Positions 1 through 7,738 of a stretch of 57,982 nt of DNA are shown in pieces; within the stretch, counting starts at the first letter, position 1; each line of letters starts with the position of its first letter. The notes under the pieces are model-generated. The model saw only the letters and a program-made list of their open reading frames with translations, was not told the origin of the DNA and did no database searches. Both the position numbers and the translations under genes were made by a program. The DNA lies in assembly GCA_004376295.1 (NCBI GenBank), contig SOJZ01000001.1, positions 1 to 57,982 of the forward strand. The letters run 5' to 3'. The DNA comes from Candidatus Bathyarchaeota archaeon (lineage in GTDB: Archaea; Thermoproteota; Bathyarchaeia; Bathyarchaeales; Bathyarchaeaceae).

Positions 1-108
1 AGGGCAGAGAGAAAGAAAAGGCGCAAAGAGAAACATTCGAAGTAGCGGCACGCAAATGCAAGAGAGCGCAATTGTAGATTGAAAATTTCGTCAGTGATTC
101 TTTAGGGA

Positions 109-543
109 TCAAGTCATCTCTTTCTCAATCATCGTTGCTATTTTGACAGCAACTTCAATATTTTTCTTAAGCTCATCCATCTCTGGCGAGGCATTCTTGT
201 AGAACTCTATCGCTCCTCGGTCTACAGTTCTTAGCAGAATTAGATTGGTAGGGTAGAAATAGTGGCCTAATACATCTTTGCTTCGAAGAGATTCTTCTTG
301 CGATCCCGAAGGTTGCCTAATGTGTATTCTAGTAAAGACCACTTTATCTCCGTGTTTCTCTTCTATGGTTTGTGCTAACTCGTTCAGTTTTGGCTTCTGT
401 TTTTCGCACGCTGAGCATCCGTCTCGGGTGATAGCAACAACATAGGCTTTCCCAATATTAGGAGCCAAGTAATCTAAGTGGGATTTACCTGTTTCCGCGA
501 TCTCCTTCTCAAGCTTGTTGAACTCTATTTTGTTAGCTTTCAT
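109..543 (-). CDS. Thioredoxin-fold protein
   Basis: 144 residues with a thioredoxin-like redox site CSAC (C43 to C46) after a beta strand (YVVAITRDG), followed by a helix and a second strand (KVVFTRIHI). This is the layout of thioredoxin or glutaredoxin-like proteins. The protein has no signal peptide, so it probably acts in the cytoplasm as a thiol-disulfide reductant or peroxiredoxin partner. The usual cis-proline region is not obvious, so it is a divergent member. It lies upstream of nothing co-directional except the flavodoxin gene at 629-1072, 85 bp away on the same strand. The fold is well supported; the substrate is unknown. Confidence 0.75.
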   Translation of the reverse strand: MKANKIEFNKLEKEIAETGKSHLDYLAPNIGKAYVVAITRDGCSACEKQKPKLNELAQTIEEKHGDKVVFTRIHIRQPSGSQEESLRSKDVLGHYFYPTNLILLRTVDRGAIEFYKNASPEMDELKKNIEVAVKIATMIEKEMT

Positions 544-579
544 AGAATCTCATCAGGAAGAAAGAATATTTAAGCAATC

Positions 580-587
580 TGCATGCA
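580..587. repeat. TGCATGCA palindrome, intergenic
   Basis: A copy of the TGCATGCA motif lies in the 85-bp gap between the thioredoxin-like and flavodoxin genes. It is followed 17-25 bp later by the half-site GCGTGCAT, so the gap holds a loose dyad. Confidence 0.6.
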
Positions 588-628
588 CGCTAACAATGTT
601 TTGTGCGTGCATAAGACCACAGAATAAC

Positions 629-1072
629 TTAGGAGGATTTTAGGATTTGTTCAGCAATATTCTTTCCTAACTTGCGGCATTCTTCTAAACCCTTTTCATC
701 AGGCGTATACTTGATAAGTAATGGGGGTTTTAGGACTGCCATTTCAAATTTGTTTTCCATTATTTCAAGAACCAATCTTGGTGCTTCGCCGCTCCAGCCA
801 TAGGATCCAAACGCTGCTCCAATCTTGTCCTTTAAGTTGACTTTGTGAAAAGCGACTTGCTCGAGAAAATTCTTAGTGTTACTAGTCATGTTATGGTGAT
901 AGGTTGGGGCTCCAATCAATACTGCATCGAAATTAACTAAGCTCCAAGGTGATTCGTAACGTTTCAATTCTACTTCGACTTCTTGAACCGTTCTAGCTCC
1001 TTCTGCTATGGCTTTAGCCATCTTCTCAGTGTTTTCAGTGTGGCTATAATAGACAATTAGAATTTTGGGCAT
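629..1072 (-). CDS. Flavodoxin-like protein
   Basis: 147 residues. The N-terminal strand and FMN phosphate loop are visible (YYSHTENT, residues 8-15), followed by a GAPTYHHN loop and the FGSYGWSGEAP loop that would contact the isoalloxazine ring. The length equals a short-chain flavodoxin domain. It should be a soluble one- or two-electron carrier; the C-terminal domains of FprA-type flavoproteins share this fold, but no diiron domain is present here. It is co-directional with the thioredoxin-like gene, which suggests a small redox pair. Confidence 0.85.
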   Translation of the reverse strand: MPKILIVYYSHTENTEKMAKAIAEGARTVQEVEVELKRYESPWSLVNFDAVLIGAPTYHHNMTSNTKNFLEQVAFHKVNLKDKIGAAFGSYGWSGEAPRLVLEIMENKFEMAVLKPPLLIKYTPDEKGLEECRKLGKNIAEQILKSS

Positions 1073-1196
1073 GGCTCTCCCCTTGTGTTAATCTTCTACC
1101 AAGGAATTTATTAGCTTTTACACTTTCTGTATTCTCGCTTCTGCTTCTCTGTTCCCTCCAGTCGCTCTATATAGGGATGGCATACTCTAAATTAGC

Positions 1197-1415
1197 CTAC
1201 ACATGCTTACTCAGTGTTTCTTTCAGCTCAGAAACGAAGCTTTCTTCATCCTCTGCTATTCTCTTCTTCACTCCTTTCCAAGCAGCTGGACAATTTTTAT
1301 ACTCTACACCCACAAGATCGTGAATGACGCTGTCTATTTCTCGCCTGTTTTCCTTTGTAACTTCTATTCCGGCTTTCTTGAAAATGTGTTGAATATGCCT
1401 AAAATAGCAAGTCAT
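1197..1415 (-). CDS. Small conserved hypothetical protein
   Basis: 72 residues, largely helical and charged, with a CPAAW segment in the middle. No known domain is recognised. Codon use and the clean start make it look like a real small gene: MTCYFRH begins just downstream of an AT-rich stretch at 1420-1460 that could hold a promoter. An overlapping open frame on the other strand is less protein-like. Function unknown. Confidence 0.5.
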   Translation of the reverse strand: MTCYFRHIQHIFKKAGIEVTKENRREIDSVIHDLVGVEYKNCPAAWKGVKKRIAEDEESFVSELKETLSKHV

Positions 1416-1533
1416 AACAAACTACCTCAACATGTAAATTAACTCTCTAAGTTTATAAAATCTCAACCTTATTATAAAGTATAAACTCAGAAACTCATAA
1501 AACCGAAGCATCAGACACAATGAAGGACGTGAT

Positions 1534-1818
1534 ATGAAAAGAAAACATGTTTTGATTGTTCTTATAATTCTTTCAATTGGTTCCGTTGCTACGTTAATTT
1601 CAGGATTTTATAAACAAGATTTGTCTCTACCAGGACAATCCATAACCGATTACGGTTTCCCGTTGAGTTGGTATAGAGAATCATATATAGTCTATCCAGG
1701 CAGCCCTACAACTTATTCTTTCTCTTGGGAATCTTTTGCATTAGACACTGCATTTTGGTCTCTGATCATCGCTGTTCCAGTTGCATTTAGACGGCCCAAA
1801 ACAAGAAAACAAGCATAG
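1534..1818 (+). CDS. Small membrane protein, two transmembrane segments
   Basis: 94 residues. An N-terminal hydrophobic helix (about residues 5-24, after MKRKH) and a second near the C-terminus (about 70-86) flank a polar, aromatic-rich extracytoplasmic stretch; the tail is basic (RRPKTRKQA). A GTG/GAT-rich leader (ggacgtgat) precedes the ATG. No family recognised; probably a membrane-anchored protein with a short external domain. Confidence 0.55.
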   Translation: MKRKHVLIVLIILSIGSVATLISGFYKQDLSLPGQSITDYGFPLSWYRESYIVYPGSPTTYSFSWESFALDTAFWSLIIAVPVAFRRPKTRKQA

Positions 1819-1895
1819 ACATTACCCGCAGTTCCAGAGTTTCTAATTTAAAGTCGGAACATTGTGTAATTTCAGTCTTTTGCCCTCTTGCCTGT

Positions 1896-3164
1896 TTAAG
1901 GAATCATCGTTAACACTAGCCCAGCAGCGATAGGTATTGTTAAGTTGTCATCAACCGGCAAGGGCAGACACCCCACCAACATTCCCGTGGCTGCGCCTAT
2001 GAATGCTTTAACCGGGCTTACGAAGAACAGAGCGCCAATAAAGGCAAACAGGAAGCCGAAAACTGTGCCTTCCACATGTTGTCCTTTGTTAAAAGGAAAC
2101 ACGGTTCTTCCAAATTTTTTGCCAAAAATGGAGGCAAAGCTGTCGCCTAAAGTTAATATTGCAACAGACGCATAGTTTACGGGTTCAGAGAAGAAAGTAA
2201 GTGAAACCGCTATGCCCATAGCAAATAGGATTGGAGCAGTGGCAAATTCGTAAAACTCGGATTTTCTTGCGGCTGTCCAAGTGATTGTGGAAAATATGGG
2301 GAAACTGACCCCGTTTAGTCTGAGAAGTTCAGACGCCGCGAAAACCAAAGTTGCGAGAAAGATTAAGAAAGAAACTAAATGTGTTCCTAAAAGGTATATG
2401 CAAACAAATGGCACTAAAAATCCACTCACATGAATTGCTTCACGAATAACCTCATTTCTTGAGAATGTCGGACGAGAAGCTTGCGGTGCTTTTTCGTTTA
2501 TAATTGGAATGACGCCAGATAAGTCATCTCTGACGACGTAGTCTGATTTAACGGTTAAAACGAAGTCAGGATTGTAGCCTATCCTTACAGCGCTTAGTGG
2601 AAACATCGGCAAATTGTTTCTGTCGTCTGCAACCACAACGCAATCTTGTGATGATAAACCCTCTTTGTCAAGAATCTTTTCTAAGACGCATGCTTTGCCA
2701 TTTGGCTTTAATACGTCGCCCTTGATTTCGCCTGTCAAACGACCGTTAACTGTTCTTAGCTCTAAGCCGAATGCATAGTCTGCGTTTAGCCTAGTCGCTA
2801 GGTCTTCAACCAAAAGCGTGGGAAGCCCTGAACTTATGAGCGCTGTTTTATACCCAGTTTTACCCAGCATTTTGAAAACATGTTTTGCACCCGGCATCAG
2901 AGGGACCTCTTTAAAAAGTCGAAAAAAGTCGTCCATCAGGAATCCTCGATAAACTGCAAAGATTTTTCTAAGTGCAGATTCAAGCGACAAAAGGCCAGTT
3001 TCGTAGAGAAAACCTATTACGAGAATCTTCAAAAATCCCCAGAAACCCAGCTTCTTCGCTGCATCAAAGAGTAGAAAACGCCTCTTCGGCAATAACACTC
3101 CTTCAACATCGAAAACGATTAACCGGTTACGCTTTGCTTCGCTAGTCTTGGCGGTGACCACCAT
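1896..3164 (-). CDS. HAD-family phosphatase fused to dolichol kinase-like membrane domain
   Basis: About 422 residues from the ATG at 3164, which follows GAGGAG; the frame is open up to 3269, so the start is uncertain. The N-terminal half is a HAD hydrolase of the phosphoserine phosphatase type: motif I VFDVEG (the usual second Asp is Glu), motif II ISSG, a motif III Lys and motif IV ADDRNNLPMF. The C-terminal half has several hydrophobic helices and the motif LGDSFASIFGKKFGR plus KGQHVEGT, typical of the SEC59/DGK1/VTE5 group of CTP-dependent polyprenol, dolichol and phytol kinases. The protein probably phosphorylates a membrane isoprenoid alcohol, and the soluble domain may remove or recycle phosphate from a related substrate. 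It is divergent from the SRP RNA gene. Confidence 0.75.
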   Translation of the reverse strand: MVVTAKTSEAKRNRLIVFDVEGVLLPKRRFLLFDAAKKLGFWGFLKILVIGFLYETGLLSLESALRKIFAVYRGFLMDDFFRLFKEVPLMPGAKHVFKMLGKTGYKTALISSGLPTLLVEDLATRLNADYAFGLELRTVNGRLTGEIKGDVLKPNGKACVLEKILDKEGLSSQDCVVVADDRNNLPMFPLSAVRIGYNPDFVLTVKSDYVVRDDLSGVIPIINEKAPQASRPTFSRNEVIREAIHVSGFLVPFVCIYLLGTHLVSFLIFLATLVFAASELLRLNGVSFPIFSTITWTAARKSEFYEFATAPILFAMGIAVSLTFFSEPVNYASVAILTLGDSFASIFGKKFGRTVFPFNKGQHVEGTVFGFLFAFIGALFFVSPVKAFIGAATGMLVGCLPLPVDDNLTIPIAAGLVLTMIP

Positions 3165-3245
3165 TGTCTCCTCTTCTGACAATATGATCCAATCCTTTGA
3201 ATAACTTTCTGAAAAAGACATTACCGCACTTAATCGTTGACAAAC

Positions 3246-3252
3246 TTTTATA
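3246..3252 (+). promoter_or_regulatory. TATA box of SRP RNA gene copy 1
   Basis: TTTTATA lies 25-31 bp upstream of the 5' end of the SRP RNA terminal helix, the standard archaeal TBP spacing. Copy 2 of the RNA at 4938 has no equivalent element. Confidence 0.55.
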
Positions 3253-3276
3253 CCATTGGAAGTCACCAATTCTCTT

Positions 3277-3592
3277 GGCGGCGGGTCTAGGCGGGGGGCT
3301 AGGGGTCCCCTGAACCGTAAACCCTCTATACGACGGGCTGACTGCTAAGGTGAGGCACCAAAGATCATCAGGAACCTCAGCCTTCTGGCCGTGAGTATCC
3401 GTCCCTTGGGGCTGGCGGTCGTGGGGCAGCCTTCGTAGGGAGGCTGTCAAATACGTTCACCAGGTGAACCTGGCCAGGCCCGGGAGGGAGCAACCTAAGC
3501 TTGGACGTGCAGCGCTCGAGGGGTCACGGGTAGGAGTAAAGAGGTTAGGGGGCTTGGTGAAAACTGGGCGTCGAGCCTCAGTGACCCGCCGC
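3277..3592 (+). ncRNA. ffs: Signal recognition particle RNA (7S RNA), complete copy
   Basis: About 316 nt. The S-domain signature is clear: CACCAGGTGAAC followed by GGCCAGGCCCGGGAGGGAGC (helix 8 with its asymmetric and symmetric loops and the GGAG tetraloop region). The 5' end (3278-3287) and 3' end (3583-3592) pair perfectly over 10 bp (GCGGCGGGTC with GACCCGCCGC), closing the Alu-side terminal helix. The RNA is the scaffold for SRP19 and SRP54 in co-translational membrane targeting. Positions 3299-3592 are repeated at 4938-5231 with only two mismatches. Confidence 0.93.
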
Positions 3593-3866
3593 TTTCTACA
3601 TAATATGAACAGTTCTGAAATGGCTTGAGACAATTATGCACGCTTGGATGGTTGCTTATAAATGCACAGCTTCTATAGAATAAATATAGAGAATATACGG
3701 ATTATTTTCGGGAGTTAAAGATTGAGTAAAACTAAGAAATATGCTTTTAACGATGTCTTAGCTCTGACTCACACATACTTTGGGGAAGAAAAGCTTTTAT
3801 TTTTCTCATTTTACACATTGCTTCTATGCATTAGTCGAGTTAATTTATTTTAGAGGAAAGCTTGAA

Positions 3867-4868
3867 ATGAATCTTCCAATTAAACAAATTAAATATAAAT
3901 TTCTTGAATGTGTCAATACGTGTCGTTTTGTAAATATGTTTATTACAAGCGCGTGTAGTTGCCGTTGTAAAATGTGTCTCTTTTGGCGTATGAAAAAAAG
4001 TTTTATGGACATGAAAATTTTTGAGAAAGCCGTAGACATCTTCAGTTCCATGGGCTTTTATAATTGGAGTTTAACTGGTGGTGAGCCCTTACTCCACCCA
4101 AATTATTTTGATTTTGTAACTTATCTAAAGAAAAAAGGTTATAATGTAAATTCACCAACAAATGGAACCTTGCTCACGGAAAAGACAGTAAAGAAAATGA
4201 AAGACGTTGGTATAGATTCAGTCAATGTTTCAATAGATTCGTTGAACCCAGAAATCGCGGATAACGTGCGTAATCATAAAGGTCAGTTAAAGAAGGCGTT
4301 AAGAGGTCTAAAATTATTAGAAAAGTACAAGATTCCTAGATCGACGATTATTATCCTTGCAAAGCATAACATACATGAATACTGTGAAATGATTAAAAAA
4401 TTCGACGAGGAATTCAATACACCTTCAACTCTATGTTTCCCTGATCCAGGACTTGGACCGCTCGAAGAAATATGGTTCACTAAGCAAGAGTTAGTTAAAG
4501 TTATAGATGAATTGCTAGAACTCAAAAAGGAAGGGTATCGTTTGTTGAACGCTAAAGAGTATTTGCTTGAAGTTAAGCGTGCATATCTGGGTCTTGACCG
4601 ACGCATATCGTGTCAAGCGGGTAATTACATGATAAATATCTATTGGAATGGGAAAGTAAAACCGTGTTTCAATAAAAAACCGATGGGCAACGTAAACGAT
4701 TCTACACCCATTAACTTAATAAACCAAAATTGCGAACTATGTCTTAATCAATGTTTTATAGAATTTTCTTTTATATCAAAGCTTATGAAAGAGAAACGTT
4801 TTTTCCGTGTGTATACAGAGTGGGACAATGTATTCAAACAATTCTTTCGCAATTTTATTGAAGGGTAG
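3867..4868 (+). CDS. Radical SAM protein with C-terminal cysteine cluster
   Basis: 333 residues from the ATG at 3867, preceded by GAGG; the frame is open from 3780. The radical SAM cluster is CSCRCKMC (C-x3-C-x2-C, C30, C34, C37), followed by the SAM-binding LTGGEPLLHP loop. The C-terminal CQAG and CELCLNQC cysteines resemble a SPASM-like auxiliary Fe-S site, as in peptide- or lipid-modifying enzymes. The substrate cannot be told. The gene is clearly more AT-rich than its neighbours and sits exactly between two SRP RNA copies, which suggests acquisition by transfer. No partner peptide or operon is visible. A TATA-like TTATAAA lies near 3655. Confidence 0.85.
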   Translation: MNLPIKQIKYKFLECVNTCRFVNMFITSACSCRCKMCLFWRMKKSFMDMKIFEKAVDIFSSMGFYNWSLTGGEPLLHPNYFDFVTYLKKKGYNVNSPTNGTLLTEKTVKKMKDVGIDSVNVSIDSLNPEIADNVRNHKGQLKKALRGLKLLEKYKIPRSTIIILAKHNIHEYCEMIKKFDEEFNTPSTLCFPDPGLGPLEEIWFTKQELVKVIDELLELKKEGYRLLNAKEYLLEVKRAYLGLDRRISCQAGNYMINIYWNGKVKPCFNKKPMGNVNDSTPINLINQNCELCLNQCFIEFSFISKLMKEKRFFRVYTEWDNVFKQFFRNFIEG

Positions 4869-4925
4869 CGTAGCGAAGAACCTGGTTTATCAACGCTCAC
4901 AATCTTTTTGCTTGATGGGACATTT

Positions 4926-4937
4926 TATGCATGCATA
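4926..4937. repeat. Palindrome TATGCATGCATA at SRP duplication junction
   Basis: A perfect 12-bp palindrome that ends at 4937; sequence identity with SRP RNA copy 1 begins at 4938. The palindrome therefore marks the exact left boundary of the duplicated RNA segment. Confidence 0.75.
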
Positions 4938-5232
4938 CTAGGGGTCCCCTGAACCGTAAACCCTCTATACGACGGGCTGACTGCTAAGGTGAGGCACCAA
5001 AGATCATCAGGAACCTCAGCCTTCTGGCCGTGAGTATCCGTCCCTTGGGGCTGGCGGTCGTGGGGCAGCCTTCGTAGGGAGGCTGTCAAATACGTTCACC
5101 AGGTGAACCTGGCCAGGCCCGGGAGGGAGCAACCTAAGCTTGGACGTGCAGCGCTCGAGGGGTCACGGGTAGGAGTAAAGAGGTTAGGGGGCTTGGTGAA
5201 AACTGGGCGTCGAGCCTCGGTGACTCGCCGCC
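4938..5232 (+). pseudogene. SRP RNA copy 2, lacking the 5' end
   Basis: Identical to 3299-3592 except for two substitutions (5219 and 5225), both in the last 13 nt. The first 22 nt of the RNA and the upstream TATA box are missing, so the terminal helix cannot close and no promoter is seen; it is probably not expressed as SRP RNA. Its 3' terminal GACTCGCCGCC can still pair with the 5' end of copy 1 over 11 bp with one G-U, so this end may be the ancestral 3' end. The dcd gene overlaps it on the other strand. Confidence 0.85.
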
Positions 5233-5697
5233 AAAAGACTGTGTTGCGGCCGTCTGTAGCTGACTTCTCTTGCTTTTTATGATTCCCTTACTATTTTGAT
5301 ATGCTCCACTGTAACCTTTGGTCGCCGTATTTCCAAGCTTGTGGAACACTATCTGAACTATTGGTTCCCCTTTACGTATTATGACAGCATTCTGTCCATC
5401 GTTATGAAAATTGAGTGTAAGTTGCCCACGAAATCCTGGGTCGACAGCCGCGAAACTTCCAATAACACCTTCTCGTGCAAGTGAAGAACGTATATGAAGA
5501 AAAGCTGTTAATTTTAGGCCTAACTCAATCGTTTCCAAAGTGGCTGTTAGTTTATACTGTTTCGGTTTTATTGTCAGTTCATTAGCAGATCTTAAATCAT
5601 AACCGGCGGGGTTAAGGCAAGAAGGTTCAAACGGCACAATATTCATCTCACCGTTTCTAATGTGTTCAAATATTTCCTTGTCGGAAAGAATGGTCAA
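5134..5697 (-). CDS. dcd: dCTP deaminase
   Basis: 187 residues. Family motifs are IRSSLAREGV (phosphate-binding SSxxR with the adjacent catalytic loop), AAVDPGFRGQLTLNF (nucleotide-binding VDPGFxG) and GEPIVQIVF. The enzyme deaminates dCTP to dUTP (or acts as a bifunctional deaminase/dUTPase) for thymidylate supply; it forms a trimer in the cytoplasm. The last 30 or so residues, from about SFGGESPRLD, are encoded by the antisense of SRP RNA copy 2 and have no family resemblance. The stop codon thus lies inside the RNA copy. The gene is divergent from the nucleotidyltransferase gene. Confidence 0.9.
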   Translation of the reverse strand: MTILSDKEIFEHIRNGEMNIVPFEPSCLNPAGYDLRSANELTIKPKQYKLTATLETIELGLKLTAFLHIRSSLAREGVIGSFAAVDPGFRGQLTLNFHNDGQNAVIIRKGEPIVQIVFHKLGNTATKGYSGAYQNSKGIIKSKRSQLQTAATQSFGGESPRLDAQFSPSPLTSLLLPVTPRALHVQA

Positions 5698-5775
5698 GGG
5701 AAATTCCTAGCATTAGTAGAAATACGTGTTCTTACTTAAATTAGTCGAATGCTTTCCTCCAGTCGGTGGATGGTG

Positions 5776-6489
5776 ATGACTAAGAAACCGGTAAGGCGTG
5801 CCGAACGCGTAGAGGTTGTTTACGACAAGAAACATTGGAGCCTGTTGAAGGAACTACGGTCTATGGCAGTTCAGATAATGGAGACTCTTGATCAGTTTCA
5901 TTTGCACTCTATTGCACACGGAAGCATTGCGCGAGGCGACGTTTCAGACAAGAGCGACATCGACGTGTTTCTGCCAGACCCTCCCTCCTCTTTCATCATA
6001 GAAAACGCTCTTCAAAATACTGGTGTCTCCGTTAATCGTCGAATTGTTGTGCAAGCTACGCCACTATATGCCATCAAAGGTTACATCGAGATCGATAAAC
6101 AAAGGTGTATATCATTTCCACTCGTAAAACTTCGCCCTGTAGAGAAAGACTTCTACAGATTTGGCGGCGAAACATCTCTTTCGATGCTTAAAAAAGAAAT
6201 GCGCGTCTCAGGTGTAGACAAAAGACTTATGTTAATTGAACCCACGCCGGAGGGTCACGTTGAAAGCACCATTGTGGGACGAGAAGAAGCAGTTGCTGGT
6301 CTTTTAGGCATTTCTGTCCGCACAGTCCGCGATCGCGTTCGCGCCCTTTTACGTCGCGACAAGATTGGCAGAACAGGAGTCTTCATAGAGAGAGAACTGT
6401 TACCGAATGAAACTTTCGAGATGGTTCTGAAGAAACTTGTCGATCAGAATCCTGCAGTCCGTAGACGTCTCAAGCTTTATGGAAAATAG
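5776..6489 (+). CDS. Nucleotidyltransferase-domain protein with HTH
   Basis: About 237 residues from the ATG at 5776 (ATGs at 5749 and 5770 are alternatives). The polymerase-beta-type active site is present: HGSIARGD followed by SDKSDIDVF, with two metal-binding Asp. The C-terminal half contains a helix-turn-helix-like segment (LLGISVRTVRDRVRALLRR) and a basic end. Proteins of this kind transfer a nucleotide or are DNA-binding relatives of minimal nucleotidyltransferases. It stands alone, with no HEPN partner beside it. Confidence 0.75.
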   Translation: MTKKPVRRAERVEVVYDKKHWSLLKELRSMAVQIMETLDQFHLHSIAHGSIARGDVSDKSDIDVFLPDPPSSFIIENALQNTGVSVNRRIVVQATPLYAIKGYIEIDKQRCISFPLVKLRPVEKDFYRFGGETSLSMLKKEMRVSGVDKRLMLIEPTPEGHVESTIVGREEAVAGLLGISVRTVRDRVRALLRRDKIGRTGVFIERELLPNETFEMVLKKLVDQNPAVRRRLKLYGK

Positions 6490-6555
6490 TCGGCATCTAG
6501 AAATGGAGTATCCAGAGAGAATTTTGTATCTAAACAAGGATGCGATAATACGCGT

Positions 6556-7635
6556 TTAACCCATTTGAAAGCGAAGAAGAGCAGCGATACCGCCTAATCC
6601 GAGCAGTTTTGCTCCTGCTTCATGTTCTGTGCTAATGACGGTGATTTGTCCGCCCCTTTGTTCAACTTCTCTCATGAGCTTTTCTAGAGCCGTTCTCTTT
6701 TCGTCTGGTGCCTCCCTTAACGCTGTATCTGCTAATAGAAGCTTTTCAACGGCGCCAAACAAGCTTGCTTTCTCCACCTCGACGAATCCATACGTTACGT
6801 CTGATCTCCCTTTTCCAAGTCGCTCAAGCACTTCCTCTATGACCTTGGTTTCTTCAGCTACTCGCACATGCTTCAACGCCTTCGTAAAGACTCCTGAACG
6901 CAACGCTTCTTGTATTCCAGCCAAGCCTCCGCTGTTTACGCCCTTTACGTCGATGACAGCACCTGCAACATCTGAAACTTCGCCATTGATATACTTGGCA
7001 AAATTGTTTTTCATAAATCCGGGACCAATTATGACAATTGGGCTACGAAGGGGAATCCACACTTCCTCCAATGATTTTAGAGCGGATTTAAAAAACCCAC
7101 GCACTGCACTTGTCCTTTTTTCAGCCTCCAACTTCCCCGGAAGCCTCGTCTTTTCCTCCACCTTAACGTCGACGCCGTACTGTCTCAAAACAGCTACACA
7201 AAATTCTTCGTCGTCTATAGACATCACAATGAGAGGTGCCCCCTTAGCTCGACTTGCCCTGTGCAGTCGGTCAATTTGATGCTTAGACCACTCGGATTTC
7301 ACAATGGTTATGGGCCTGTTCATAGCTACGTTTAGTGTGTGATGCTCGCCCTTCACGTTTATCTTCTCAGGTGCCTTGCAGACGATTCCATGTATCCTTA
7401 GTCGATTCAAGCTTTTGTCCCAAAGCACTTTTTCAACTTTTACCCCCAAAAAAACCGGTACTCGCTTCCCTCTTTTTGGACGTGCATAACGTTCTTCAAC
7501 CCTTATTTCACGGGTAGTTCGCGCATGCACTTCGTCACCTTTAAGAATTATGTTATACAAGTGCCAGAGATCGTCTAAGCTGTCTGGCGAAACCTTCACA
7601 ACGCCCTTTTTGATGTTCATCTTCAGAGTTTTCAA
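6556..7635 (-). CDS. pelA: mRNA surveillance protein Pelota
   Basis: 359 residues, the normal length for archaeal Pelota (Dom34). The N-terminal Sm-like domain starts MKTLKMNIKKGVVKVSP and carries DDLWHLYN; the central and C-terminal domains resemble eRF1 domains 2 and 3 but lack the GGQ motif. With aEF1A or ABCE1 it recognises empty-A-site ribosomes and releases stalled complexes. It is the promoter-distal co-directional neighbour of dnaG, 103 bp away. Confidence 0.96.
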   Translation of the reverse strand: MKTLKMNIKKGVVKVSPDSLDDLWHLYNIILKGDEVHARTTREIRVEERYARPKRGKRVPVFLGVKVEKVLWDKSLNRLRIHGIVCKAPEKINVKGEHHTLNVAMNRPITIVKSEWSKHQIDRLHRASRAKGAPLIVMSIDDEEFCVAVLRQYGVDVKVEEKTRLPGKLEAEKRTSAVRGFFKSALKSLEEVWIPLRSPIVIIGPGFMKNNFAKYINGEVSDVAGAVIDVKGVNSGGLAGIQEALRSGVFTKALKHVRVAEETKVIEEVLERLGKGRSDVTYGFVEVEKASLFGAVEKLLLADTALREAPDEKRTALEKLMREVEQRGGQITVISTEHEAGAKLLGLGGIAALLRFQMG

Positions 7636-7738
7636 AACGACGCTTCCCTTTCGAGCTATAGTACACTATGCAATAGAAGAGCCATCATTAAAAAGCGTTG
7701 AGAATATAATGGTGCTTTACCCTTTTAGGAGGGAAAGA

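Noticed and set aside
3142-3450. Open frame of 102 codons on the minus strand across the SRP RNA 5' half
   Set aside because: It is antisense to a highly structured RNA and overlaps the start region of the HAD-kinase gene; no protein signal.
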